From NCBI GenBank assembly GCA_018900295.1, contig JAHIGH010000058.1, positions 1 through 7,945 of the forward strand: DNA of 7,945 nt, in the 5' to 3' direction. The DNA is from Patescibacteria group bacterium (GTDB lineage: Bacteria; Patescibacteriota; Microgenomatia; Levybacterales; UBA12049). This document shows, one piece after another, positions 1 through 6,470 of the stretch. The number at the start of each line of letters is the position of its first letter. Positions within the stretch are counted from its first letter, which is position 1. The notes beneath the pieces are model-generated. The model did no database searches. It was not told the DNA's origin and saw only the letters and a list, made by a program, of their open reading frames with translations. Position numbers and translations under genes: made by a program.

Positions 1-1947
1 GGCAAGACTATTTAAGCTAACATCATCTCCCAGTGGTTTTCCCTTGGTATGTACCTTAAAAATTTCCTCCCGAGCTTTTACATCAGGAGCGGGTAATTCG
101 AGAACAAAATCAAAACGGCCGGGTCGAAGTAAGGCTTCGTCAATCAAATCCGGCCTATTGGTGCTTCCCAAAATTACTACCCCTTTGAGTTCCTCAACGC
201 CATCCATTTCAGTTAAGAACTGGGAAACAACCCTCTCTGTAACCTGGTCTCCCATCAACTTTCCTCTTTTAGGAACCAAGGCTTCAATTTCATCAAAAAA
301 TATAATACAGGGAGCTGCCTGTCTGGCTTTTTTGAATACTTCCCGTACTCCTTTTTCGCTCTCACCAATATATCGAGAGAGAAGTTCGGGTCCTTTAACT
401 GCGATAAAATTGACCTCTGATTCCTTGGCAATTGCCTTGGCTAATAAAGTTTTTCCCAGTCCCGGTTTCCCTGTCAATAAGATACCCTTCGCCGGTTTGG
501 TATTGGCAATTTTATAAACTTCCGGATGATATAAAGGCTCTTTAACTGTTTCAGAAAGTATCCTTTTTATCTTTTCCAACCCGCCAATATCAGAAAAAGA
601 GACCTCGGGAATTTCTGTAAACACTTCACGAATAGCCGAGGGCTGAATTTCCCTGATGGCATTCAAAAAATCATCCATCGTAACCGTTAGAGCTATCAGG
701 TCATCGGCGGGTATGACTTCTTGTTCGAAGTCAATTTTTGGCATCAGTCGTCTTAAAGCATACATGGCTGCTTCACGGGCCAACGCTGCTAAATCTGCAC
801 CCACATAGCCATGAGTTAAAAAAGCAAGCCTGTCAGTGTTAACATCTTCCGCAAGGGGCATTCCCCGGGTATAAATTGTTAAAATTTCAAGCCTGCCATT
901 TTTATCAGGAATGGGTATTTCTATTTCGCGATCAAAACGCCCGGGGCGGCGAAGGGCCGGATCAAGAAGATTGGGTAAATTAGTAGCGCCAATAATAATC
1001 ACCTGGCCTCTATTTTCTAAGCCGTCCATCAGAGCAAGGAGTTGCGATACCACTCGTTTCTCAACCTGTTTTTCTCCGCCTAATTCTTCTCTTTTTGGAG
1101 CAATCGCATCTATTTCATCCAAAAACAAAATTGAGGGGGCATTTTTTTGTGCCTCCTCAAAAACGCTTCGCAGATGAGCCTCTGATTCACCATAAAATTT
1201 ATGCATAATTTCGGGTCCTGAGAGTTGAAGAAAATAAGCATCGGCTTCATTGGCGATAACCCTTGCTATCAAAGTCTTGCCGCTTCCAGGCAAGCCATGA
1301 AGCAAAACTCCTTTTGGAGGTTCGATGCCCAACCGGGCAAAAATTTGGGGGAATTTTAAAGGAAGCTCAATCATTTCCCTAATTTTTTTAACCTGTTCGC
1401 CTAAACCACCCACATCCTCGTAGGTTAATCTTATCTCTTCCGTTTTTCCTTTTCCTGTTATAGAAATTCCGGTTTGCGGTACCAAAAGTACAGGTGCCGA
1501 GGGAGTAGTATCCATTACATAAAACTCCTGTTTTTTCGCTCCTAAAAAGCTAACTTGAATCCGGTCTCCTTTTAGTACCGGGATTGCCGGAAGGAGGCGG
1601 GAAAGATAGGCTGTGTCAAGCGTATCGGGAGTTGTTGTTAAAGGGGAAAGTGTAACCCGGACAGCTTCTTTGACATTAATTTTGCTTAAAACTACTTTTT
1701 CGTCAAGACCTATTTTAGCATTTTCCCTAATAATGCCATCTATTTGAATAATGTCCCGACCCCGAAATTCAGGAAAAGTCGGCATTACTTTGGCAACAGT
1801 TTCCCTTTTACCTTTGATACTGATTACTTCTCCTGTATCAGCAATCCCCAATTTTTCCATTGCCTCCGGGTCAATCCGGGCAATACCCCGGCCGACATCT
1901 CTTGGATTGGCCTCGGCGACTTTTAATTTTATTATTTTGATATCCAT
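1..1947 (-). CDS. CDC48/p97-type double-AAA+ ATPase, 3' end beyond window
   Basis: I translated this reading frame by hand; it stays open for 649 codons to the left edge, so the C-terminus is missing (the family usually runs to about 720-800 residues). Residues 1-90 resemble the CDC48 N-terminal substrate/adaptor domain. The first AAA domain has Walker A GLPGSGKT (218-225), Walker B ILFLDEID (273-280), sensor ATN (321-323) and the arginine-finger region LRRPGRFDRE. The second has Walker A GKPGLGKT (493-500), Walker B IIFFDEIE (548-555), sensor STN (595-597) and LLRPGRFD. Both domains keep catalytic residues. Proteins of this family are hexameric unfoldases that extract and thread protein substrates using ATP. 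The ATG at 1947 is the first in frame; an in-frame TGA lies five codons upstream, and the Shine-Dalgarno is weak. It follows the Hsp20 gene after a 169-nt gap with an inverted repeat. A role in remodelling GvpA or assembly factors is inferred from context only. Confidence 0.93.
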   Translation of the reverse strand, partial: MDIKIIKLKVAEANPRDVGRGIARIDPEAMEKLGIADTGEVISIKGKRETVAKVMPTFPEFRGRDIIQIDGIIRENAKIGLDEKVVLSKINVKEAVRVTLSPLTTTPDTLDTAYLSRLLPAIPVLKGDRIQVSFLGAKKQEFYVMDTTPSAPVLLVPQTGISITGKGKTEEIRLTYEDVGGLGEQVKKIREMIELPLKFPQIFARLGIEPPKGVLLHGLPGSGKTLIARVIANEADAYFLQLSGPEIMHKFYGESEAHLRSVFEEAQKNAPSILFLDEIDAIAPKREELGGEKQVEKRVVSQLLALMDGLENRGQVIIIGATNLPNLLDPALRRPGRFDREIEIPIPDKNGRLEILTIYTRGMPLAEDVNTDRLAFLTHGYVGADLAALAREAAMYALRRLMPKIDFEQEVIPADDLIALTVTMDDFLNAIREIQPSAIREVFTEIPEVSFSDIGGLEKIKRILSETVKEPLYHPEVYKIANTKPAKGILLTGKPGLGKTLLAKAIAKESEVNFIAVKGPELLSRYIGESEKGVREVFKKARQAAPCIIFFDEIEALVPKRGKLMGDQVTERVVSQFLTEMDGVEELKGVVILGSTNRPDLIDEALLRPGRFDFVLELPAPDVKAREEIFKVHTKGKPLGDDVSLNSLA

Positions 1948-1971
1948 AGTCTTGTATTCTTTTCATCTAAA

Positions 1972-2059
1972 AGGTAGCAATTCTCATTTCGAGCACAAAC
2001 TATCGCGAGAACTGGGTAAGAATAGCCTCAAAAATTTTCTCTGATGAGAATTGCTACCT
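1972..2059. repeat. 88-bp element bounded by perfect 16-bp inverted repeats
   Basis: Positions 1972-1987 (AGGTAGCAATTCTCAT) are the exact reverse complement of 2044-2059, with a 56-nt spacer. The element sits between the Hsp20 gene and the CDC48 gene, 24 nt before the CDC48 start. In minus-strand RNA it would fold into a long hairpin in the CDC48 leader. It could be a MITE-like insertion, a leader structure that sets CDC48 output, or a processing site. I see no clear target-site duplication flanking it. Confidence 0.75.
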
Positions 2060-2076
2060 CAGGAGAGTTCAAGCGG

Positions 2077-2091
2077 CCACCCTTTGGGCGG
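2077..2091 (-). other. Short GC-rich hairpin downstream of the Hsp20 gene
   Basis: On the minus strand the RNA would read CCGCCC-AAA-GGGUGG, a six-pair stem with one G-U pair and a three-base loop, 26 nt past the Hsp20 stop. No U-run follows, so it is not a standard intrinsic terminator. It may partly terminate, protect the upstream mRNA 3' end, or be chance. Confidence 0.3.
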
Positions 2092-2116
2092 TTTTGGCTT
2101 TCCATAATTTCATCCC

Positions 2117-2614
2117 TCACTTCTTTACTTTATTAATTCTTATTTCCAAAACTCCGTTTCTGTATTTGCTTATTAATGTACCAGGGTCAATCTCTTTTGA
2201 CAAAGCAATTTCTTTATAATATTTACGATCAACATCCTTAGCCTCAACAATAAGTACGTCCCCTTTTATCTCTGTTTTTATACCCTCCTGTGTAACACCC
2301 GGCACTTCGACGATAATCCTTATCTCCTCTTTCTCATCGAGAATATCAACAATTGGTTCGCGTTCTTCAGAAACTTTAGGCCCCTTGGGAGTCTTTTTAA
2401 TGTTGCCAAAGGTGGAAATAATGGGTTTTCCGCCAACAGCTGTTTTTATAGTAACACCATAGACCCCCTTGGCTTGTTCCCCAAATTTCACCTCACCTTC
2501 GCGCTTGAAATCGTCTCCTTTTTCTGCCAACTTTCCCACAGCATCCAGAATGTCGCCTATCCCCTTAAAAATGCCGCCCAATTCAAAATCAATCTTTGGC
2601 TTTTTATCTGTCAT
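2117..2614 (-). CDS. gvpH: Hsp20/alpha-crystallin family small heat-shock protein, GvpH-like
   Basis: 165 residues. The C-terminal half is an alpha-crystallin domain (about 86-163): it opens with REPIVDILDEKEEIRIIVEVPGV (in part, from residue 85) and ends with the diagnostic NGVLEIRI strand at 153-160. The N-terminal 80 residues are charged and glycine-rich; FGNIKK at 69-74 just before the domain resembles GvpH proteins of gas-vesicle clusters. The C-terminal I-x-I/V oligomerisation motif after the domain is absent or reduced to INKVKK. Small Hsps hold unfolded or hydrophobic clients without ATP; in haloarchaea GvpH is a non-structural gas-vesicle protein of this fold. The ATG lies 4 nt after the stop of the gene before it, with no strong Shine-Dalgarno, so translational coupling is likely. 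It ends in TGA. The fold is secure; the GvpH label rests on context. Confidence 0.88.
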   Translation of the reverse strand: MTDKKPKIDFELGGIFKGIGDILDAVGKLAEKGDDFKREGEVKFGEQAKGVYGVTIKTAVGGKPIISTFGNIKKTPKGPKVSEEREPIVDILDEKEEIRIIVEVPGVTQEGIKTEIKGDVLIVEAKDVDRKYYKEIALSKEIDPGTLISKYRNGVLEIRINKVKK

Positions 2615-2618
2615 ATGC

Positions 2619-2915
2619 TTAATAACCGAGAGCTACGCTATTGAATTTCCTCCCGGGATTTCCCCTTACGGCTTCTTTACCTTTTTCTTTTTCTGAAACT
2701 TTATTCCTTAAGAAGCCCATTGTGTGCCCAACTTCTCCTAAACGTCTCAATGTTTGGTCTTTTTGTCTTTTGAGCCACTCTGTCTTTTTTTTCAGATTTT
2801 CTTCTTCGCAAGCCAAAATATACATACGGCGTAAAATTTCTGACTGTGTCTGAACACCGGGACGGGTATTAAGACTGTGAAGTCCTCTTATAGAACCTGC
2901 GCCTTTAGAAATCAT
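2619..2915 (-). CDS. Small basic helical protein of the gas-vesicle cluster, function unknown
   Basis: I chose the ATG at 2915, giving 98 residues: it is one base after the gvpN stop (TAAAATG) and has AGAGG four bases upstream. A GTG at 2927 would add four residues and overlap gvpN by 11 nt, but its purine run lies too close. The protein starts with a glycine/serine-rich IRGLHSLNTRPG segment, then a long charged helix with coiled-coil character (about 25-65, ILRRMYILACEEENLKKK region), then a basic tail. This layout reminds me of small accessory proteins of gas-vesicle clusters such as GvpV, but I cannot confirm homology. Both neighbours are tightly spaced (1 nt after gvpN, 4 nt before the Hsp20 gene), so it is almost certainly translated with them. 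Confidence 0.8.
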   Translation of the reverse strand: MISKGAGSIRGLHSLNTRPGVQTQSEILRRMYILACEEENLKKKTEWLKRQKDQTLRRLGEVGHTMGFLRNKVSEKEKGKEAVRGNPGRKFNSVALGY

Positions 2916-2916
2916 T

Positions 2917-3963
2917 TTACCTCTCACCCCCTTTTAGAAAAAGATTAATAAAACGGCCTTTATTATCACGGGGCTGTAGGTCTTTCTGTGTTCCAGCCCT
3001 AGACTGGTCAGCCTCTGGCTGAGGTTGGCTTGATTGACCATTGGTTGATGTCGAAAATGGTTTTCCTCCACAATGTTCATCAATTAACCGACAAATCGTT
3101 TCTCGCGCCAAGTCTAACTCTTCCTGAGTTGCGCGAATAACACTCAAGGCGTCAAGACAGATTTCCCGAAAGAAAGGATTTTTGTAATCAGCTGTTATCC
3201 CTTTTTGCTTCAAGATAGAACCAATGACAATCCCGGGTCGGATTGTAGTTACTTTTCTAATGCCATTAGTATTTCGGAAGCCGCGAATAAGAGCTATAAT
3301 TCTTTCAGCATCTTCCAGAGCGATGCCTGTCCTATTTTGAATAATTTTTGTTTCCGTTGGTTCATCAAAATAGTCAACGTGCATAGTTACCATTCTATCC
3401 AAAAGAGCATCCTGCGTTTTGTGCACTCCGGCATATTCTTCAGGGTTAGAAGTAAAAATAGCCCGAAAGTTTGGATGAGCCTTGATATATCCTCCTTCTT
3501 CTTCACTGGTAGGGAGGCTTAGGATACCCTCTTCGAGCACAGAAAGAAGAGCATTGTTAGCTTCCGGTCTTGAACGGTTAAACTCATCGTAAATTAAGGT
3601 AAAGCCCTCTTTGACTGCGGTAGTTAAACGGTTGTTTACCCAGCGCTGCATCACATCTTCTTCCGTCTTTAAGACGGAATGGATAAAATTATCAATCAGT
3701 TTTCTTTTACTATAACCCAACTTATCGCCCACCAAATCCGAAGTCTTAAACTCCTCATCCCCATACATCAGCATCACCGGCTGATCCATAAGATTAGCCA
3801 AGTGCATAGCTAAAGTAGTTTTTCCTGTGCCGGTTGGCCCGCATAAATGAACGGCAAAACCTGCTTGAAGATAGCCTAAAGCACGATTAACTATTTTTTT
3901 AACAGCTGGTGTTTCCACAAACCCCTCGGATTGGGAAGTCGAAATGACTGAATGATCTATCAT
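2917..3963 (-). CDS. gvpN: Gas-vesicle AAA+ ATPase GvpN (MoxR-like)
   Basis: 348 residues. Walker A is GPTGTGKT at 42-49, Walker B FTLIYDEFNR at 121-130, sensor 1 in the TSNPEEY segment at 171-177, and the arginine finger probably R190 in LLDRM. The order and the DEFNRSRPE, NPxEYAGVH and QDALLDR motifs are those of GvpN, a MoxR-type ATPase conserved in gas-vesicle clusters and needed for full-sized vesicles. The ATPase core ends near 298; residues 300-348 are an extra serine/glutamine-rich, low-complexity tail with a basic end (DNKGRFINLFLKGGER). The start at 3963 has a strong Shine-Dalgarno, AAAGGAGGT, eight bases upstream. The following gene begins one base after the stop. Identification is firm; the role of the tail is unknown. 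Confidence 0.95.
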   Translation of the reverse strand: MIDHSVISTSQSEGFVETPAVKKIVNRALGYLQAGFAVHLCGPTGTGKTTLAMHLANLMDQPVMLMYGDEEFKTSDLVGDKLGYSKRKLIDNFIHSVLKTEEDVMQRWVNNRLTTAVKEGFTLIYDEFNRSRPEANNALLSVLEEGILSLPTSEEEGGYIKAHPNFRAIFTSNPEEYAGVHKTQDALLDRMVTMHVDYFDEPTETKIIQNRTGIALEDAERIIALIRGFRNTNGIRKVTTIRPGIVIGSILKQKGITADYKNPFFREICLDALSVIRATQEELDLARETICRLIDEHCGGKPFSTSTNGQSSQPQPEADQSRAGTQKDLQPRDNKGRFINLFLKGGER

Positions 3964-3993
3964 AAATTATACCTCCTTTTCTTTCTTTTTTTC

Positions 3994-4293
3994 TTAAACT
4001 TTTTGTAACTTTTGTTTCCCCCAAAAAGCTGCCTGTGCGTCACGTAGCATTTTCTGCAATTCTCGCTGTTTCGCTTGATTTTCTTTTGTCGTTGCTTTAA
4101 CGTCTTTTTTTAGATCAGTGAGAAATGAACTAATCTCTTCTGTAAGCGCTTTAAAATCTTCTTTCCTTTTTTGCGTTGAATCCTTCATAAAGGTACTTAA
4201 ATCCTCTTTTATTTCTTTAATTCTCCTGCTGCGGATCTTTTTTCCGCTGTCAATATCTTCTCTCAAATTACGCATCTCATCGATTAAGGACAT
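3994..4293 (-). CDS. 99-aa coiled-coil protein with one copy of the cluster's 51-residue repeat
   Basis: A fully helical, highly charged protein with no signal peptide or membrane segment. Residues 31-51 (DLSTFMKDST then KRKEDFKAL) match the core of the repeats in the 299-aa protein (LTNFLKESTT then KKDTAAL). The C-terminus (RELQKMLRDAQAAFWG) resembles the W-containing ends of the other two repeat proteins. I therefore read it as the smallest member of a three-gene paralogous family that may be GvpC-like, coating or scaffolding the vesicle. Its ATG directly abuts the stop of the zinc-finger gene (TAAATG), with AAAGGGGGTGG just upstream as ribosome-binding site, so the two are coupled. The gvpN start is 30 nt downstream. 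The GvpC-like role is inference. Confidence 0.85.
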   Translation of the reverse strand: MSLIDEMRNLREDIDSGKKIRSRRIKEIKEDLSTFMKDSTQKRKEDFKALTEEISSFLTDLKKDVKATTKENQAKQRELQKMLRDAQAAFWGKQKLQKV

Positions 4294-4614
4294 TTATACC
4301 ACCCCCTTTCCACCACACTTTAGACAAGGTAGATTGTTTTCTTGTGCGCTTCCGCTCCCGCCACACCCGGGGCAGACTTTTTTCCCGTCAGCCACCGAAA
4401 TTACTCCCCGGCCATTGCAAACGGTGCAGACATTTCTGCTGTTTGGGCTGACCCCTTTCCCCTGACAATGAGCGCATTTGACATGGGGTTTAGCTACCGC
4501 CACCTTGCCTCTCCCTCCACAAACCTGACAGGTAGCCTCTTTAGACATGATTTCAAACGGGTCTTTTCCTTTTCCTTTGCAAAAGGCACAAGTTAGTGTT
4601 GTTATTTCAGTCAT
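4294..4614 (-). CDS. DnaJ-type zinc-finger protein lacking a J domain, six CxxCxGxG motifs
   Basis: 106 residues almost entirely made of six CxxCxGxG motifs: CAFCKGKG 9-16, CQVCGGRG 29-36, CAHCQGKG 47-54, CTVCNGRG 63-70, CPGCGGSG 81-88 and CLKCGGKG 97-104. Twelve cysteines would bind three zinc ions. Canonical DnaJ has four such motifs binding two zincs, plus an N-terminal J domain with HPD and C-terminal client-binding domains. None of those is present here, so it cannot stimulate DnaK in the usual way. DnaJ zinc fingers bind unfolded clients and have thiol-redox activity, so a holdase or adaptor role for GvpA or the repeat proteins is plausible but inferred. It starts inside the stop of the 179-aa gene (ATGA overlap) and abuts the 99-aa gene, so it is translated as part of the operon. 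The same Zn-finger layout occurs in small proteins of other functions. Confidence 0.9.
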   Translation of the reverse strand: MTEITTLTCAFCKGKGKDPFEIMSKEATCQVCGGRGKVAVAKPHVKCAHCQGKGVSPNSRNVCTVCNGRGVISVADGKKVCPGCGGSGSAQENNLPCLKCGGKGVV

Positions 4615-5150
4615 TTTTTATCGCCTCTTTTCTTTTTCATGGTAGCTGCTAACTGTTGCCACTGGGCCGCGGCCTCTTCCCTTTCTTTCTTAAAATCTCC
4701 AAGCATATTGGCAACTTCCTCCTTGATATAGCTTGCCGCCTTGGTTAATTCTTCTACCTCAGGCTTTCTTTCCTCTTGCCGGGCGCGAATCCCAGCCAGC
4801 ATTTTTTTAAAATCCTTAATCCGAACTTCTTCTCCATTACTTAAAAGCTGACGCAGTCCGGAAGCCATTTCTTCTTCTTCCTTTTTAAACTGTTCAATCA
4901 TTCTGGCCACATCTTGCCCCCGCTGTTTGCGCTTCTCGATAATGTCTTTGATTAAAAGATCAAAGTCTTTTTTTCTTAAAGATTCACCTTTAGCCAACTG
5001 CTCCTTAAGTTTCCCGCGAAGCTCGTTTTGCTCTTCTTTAAACTCTTCTACCGTTTGTCTCGTTTCTTCCCTTAAGCTAGCCACTCTATCAACAATCCGG
5101 TCATAAAGACCAATTATTTCTTGACTAATATTATGATTATTGTTTCTCAT
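4611..5150 (-). CDS. 179-aa coiled-coil protein with two 51-residue repeats, GvpC-like candidate
   Basis: A charged, helical, soluble protein (many E/K/R/Q, no membrane segment). Two repeats are visible: the LAKGESLRKKDF segment (52-63) and LSNGEEVRIKDF (103-114) are offset by exactly 51 residues, the same period as in the upstream 299-aa protein. The end, NMLGDFKKEREEAAAQWQQL (148-167), matches SLLSGFDKDIKEARQNWQNL (188-205 region) of that protein, with 14 extra residues (two heptads) inserted before it. I infer a paralogue, perhaps a GvpC-like surface or scaffold protein. The ATG at 5150 has only a weak GAGAT element upstream. A 97-nt gap with a palindromic repeat separates it from the 299-aa gene; downstream it overlaps the zinc-finger gene by four bases (ATGA). 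Confidence 0.87.
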   Translation of the reverse strand: MRNNNHNISQEIIGLYDRIVDRVASLREETRQTVEEFKEEQNELRGKLKEQLAKGESLRKKDFDLLIKDIIEKRKQRGQDVARMIEQFKKEEEEMASGLRQLLSNGEEVRIKDFKKMLAGIRARQEERKPEVEELTKAASYIKEEVANMLGDFKKEREEAAAQWQQLAATMKKKRGDKK

Positions 5151-5181
5151 ATCTATCTCACAACCTTCAAAACTATTAAAG

Positions 5182-5217
5182 CCTGTCCGCCGTCTACTTG
5201 ACGCCAGCCAGGACAGG
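5182..5217. repeat. Intergenic palindrome CCTGTCC...GGACAGG
   Basis: A perfect 7-bp inverted repeat (5182-5188 with 5211-5217) encloses 22 nt that contain a second short arm pair, GTC/GAC. It fills the gap between the 299-aa and 179-aa repeat genes. It looks like a member of the dispersed GC-rich palindromes (CCGCC...GGCGG type) common in some uncultured bacterial genomes. In RNA it could attenuate or protect the upstream message; no U-run follows on the minus strand. Confidence 0.6.
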
Positions 5218-5247
5218 GATTCTTTCCTCGGCTGAAAAGGATAAAAA

Positions 5248-6147
5248 CTAAACCTTTAAATATTCTGAGTTCTCTTTCTTAACCTTCCCTTCGTTCACCA
5301 ACTCACTGACAGGCTTAGCCAAGCGAATATAGGGGATTCTCAAAGCCGTTCCCATCTTAGGCAAGCTTATTCCGGAAGCTGTTTCTGAAATCAAACGCAA
5401 TAACTGTTCTTTGATGCTTCCGGCAGTAAATGCTTCTACTGCTTCGGCGACTTCTTCTTTGCGTACTCCCTCAATTCTCTTGGCAGGAGTCACGGCTTTC
5501 CCTGCCCTTTTGGCAGCCATAATCCTTACAAGATTTTGCCAATTTTGTCTGGCTTCCTTAATGTCCTTATCAAACCCGGACAACAGACTGGCAACTTCTT
5601 TCTCAATTGCGCCTATGTCTCCTTTAATTTGGGTCATCAACTTGGCCGTGTCTCTTTTGTTAGCAGTGGTGCTTTCTTCGAGCAAATTTCTTAGAGCCTT
5701 AGTCATCGCCTGATGATTGGTGTGAAAGGAAGACAATAGATTGCCAGTTTCTTTTTCTATCAACTCTATAGACTCTCTAATCTGTCCCATTAAAGCGGCA
5801 GTGTCTTTTTTGCTAGCAGTGGTGCTTTCTTTAAGAAAGTTAGTTAGGCGCTCTGCCATGGTTTTATGTTCTCTATCAAACTTAGATAATAGACTTGCAA
5901 CTTCTTTTTCCGTCGAGCTTATGTCTCCTCTAATCTGAATCATCAAGTTGGCAGTGTTTTTCTCTCTATTAGTCCGATCTGATGACAAAAAGTCCCCAAG
6001 ATCATCTGCCATCTTCTGATGCTCGCGGTGAAAGGTCTTCAAAGTCTCATGTGTCCCCTTAAACAGATCAGAAACAAACGCCACCCGTTCACCATAAGAA
6101 ACTTCAATCCCCTCGGTAATGTTTTTCATATCAATTGCTATCGGCAT
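5248..6147 (-). CDS. 299-aa repeat protein, GvpC-like candidate with winged-helix-like C-terminus
   Basis: Three tandem 51-residue repeats make up the centre: 40-90, 91-141 and 142-192. Shared positions include H..M (start), LxxFL/LL.ES/TT, K.DTA.LM, QI, EKE and LLS.F at the end. All are helical and amphipathic, as expected of a rod lying along a surface. Cyanobacterial GvpC is built of 33-residue helical repeats and clips onto the GvpA ribs; the gene position soon after gvpA fits that role, but the repeat length and sequence differ. After a W-containing segment (193-212) and a linker comes a compact domain (about 244-299) with the pattern ISLPKMGTALRIPYIRL then VSELVNEGKVKKENSEYL, resembling a winged helix. 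The ATG at 6147 has GGAGGTGA ten bases upstream. Function is inferred. Confidence 0.88.
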   Translation of the reverse strand: MPIAIDMKNITEGIEVSYGERVAFVSDLFKGTHETLKTFHREHQKMADDLGDFLSSDRTNREKNTANLMIQIRGDISSTEKEVASLLSKFDREHKTMAERLTNFLKESTTASKKDTAALMGQIRESIELIEKETGNLLSSFHTNHQAMTKALRNLLEESTTANKRDTAKLMTQIKGDIGAIEKEVASLLSGFDKDIKEARQNWQNLVRIMAAKRAGKAVTPAKRIEGVRKEEVAEAVEAFTAGSIKEQLLRLISETASGISLPKMGTALRIPYIRLAKPVSELVNEGKVKKENSEYLKV

Positions 6148-6202
6148 ATTAATTTTTCACCTCCAATCTTTAATAATATTTTGGTAAATTACGTAAGCAG
6201 TT

Positions 6203-6319
6203 TTACTTATCTCCCTCCGCTTTTTTCTTCCTGCTTAGTAATTCCATTAAAGAGCTTTTAGCTAATAAAACTTTTATTTGCTTAAAAATATTTCTAAAAA
6301 AACTTTTTATCTTTTCCAT
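6203..6319 (-). CDS. Possible 38-aa basic amphipathic peptide
   Basis: This open frame begins MEKIKSFFRNIFKQIKVLLA and ends in a lysine-rich KKKAEGDK tail before TAA. The first 30 residues would form one amphipathic helix with a hydrophobic face (I, F, F, I, F, I, V, L, L), so it could sit on a membrane or on the vesicle surface. It lies between gvpA and the 299-aa gene on the same strand. Against it: the region is AT-rich, the Shine-Dalgarno is poor (purine-rich AAAGAAAAT only), and an ORF this short can arise by chance. An in-frame TAG is seven codons upstream, so no longer ATG start exists. I do not recognise a family. Confidence 0.35.
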   Translation of the reverse strand: MEKIKSFFRNIFKQIKVLLAKSSLMELLSRKKKAEGDK

Positions 6320-6334
6320 ATTTTCTTTTTCATT

Positions 6335-6357
6335 GCCCGCCTAGCCGGCGAGGCTGG
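6335..6357. repeat. GC-rich intergenic palindrome (GCCTAGCCGGCGAGGC core)
   Basis: GCCT (6339-6342) pairs with AGGC (6351-6354) around the self-complementary GCCGGC. It is a GC-rich island inside a very AT-rich spacer between gvpA and the 299-aa gene, unlike its surroundings, and resembles the dispersed palindromes seen at 5182 and 7913. Probably a dispersed repeat unit. Confidence 0.5.
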
Positions 6358-6369
6358 TTAAAATTTAGT

Positions 6370-6470
6370 AGAGCATGCTTTTTGGATATAACTACTTTTT
6401 TGTTATGGGCAGTTGTAAAAGGGTTCCTTCGACAAGCTCAGGACGCTTTTACATCCAAAAAGGATGCTCT
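6370..6470 (-). repeat. Large imperfect inverted repeat with two inner stem-loops, 3' of gvpA
   Basis: Arms 6370-6387 and 6453-6470 pair over 18 positions with one mismatch (G6377 against G6463). Inside are two smaller stems: ATAAC/GTTAT (6388-6392 with 6402-6406) and GTAAAAG/CTTTTAC (6415-6421 with 6446-6452). The latter stem has TTCGACAAGCTCAGGA in its loop, itself a widespread intergenic motif. The whole could fold as a multi-branched RNA in the gvpA 3' region. Its gvpA-proximal arm overlaps the terminator-like hairpin at 6459-6478, so the two folds exclude each other. Confidence 0.65.

Noticed and set aside
44..2044. Several plus-strand frames opposite the left-hand gene
   Set aside because: They are antisense shadows of the CDC48 gene, whose minus-strand frame is continuous and carries both complete sets of AAA motifs.
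5572..6030. Possible CRISPR-like or satellite repeat from the 153-bp periodicity
   Set aside because: The period is three coding repeats of 51 codons in the 299-aa gene; units are degenerate and without spacers.
6370..6470. tRNA or tRNA-like cloverleaf
   Set aside because: The arms do not match tRNA geometry: the outer stem is 18 bp, there is no T-loop consensus and no anticodon arm of the right size.
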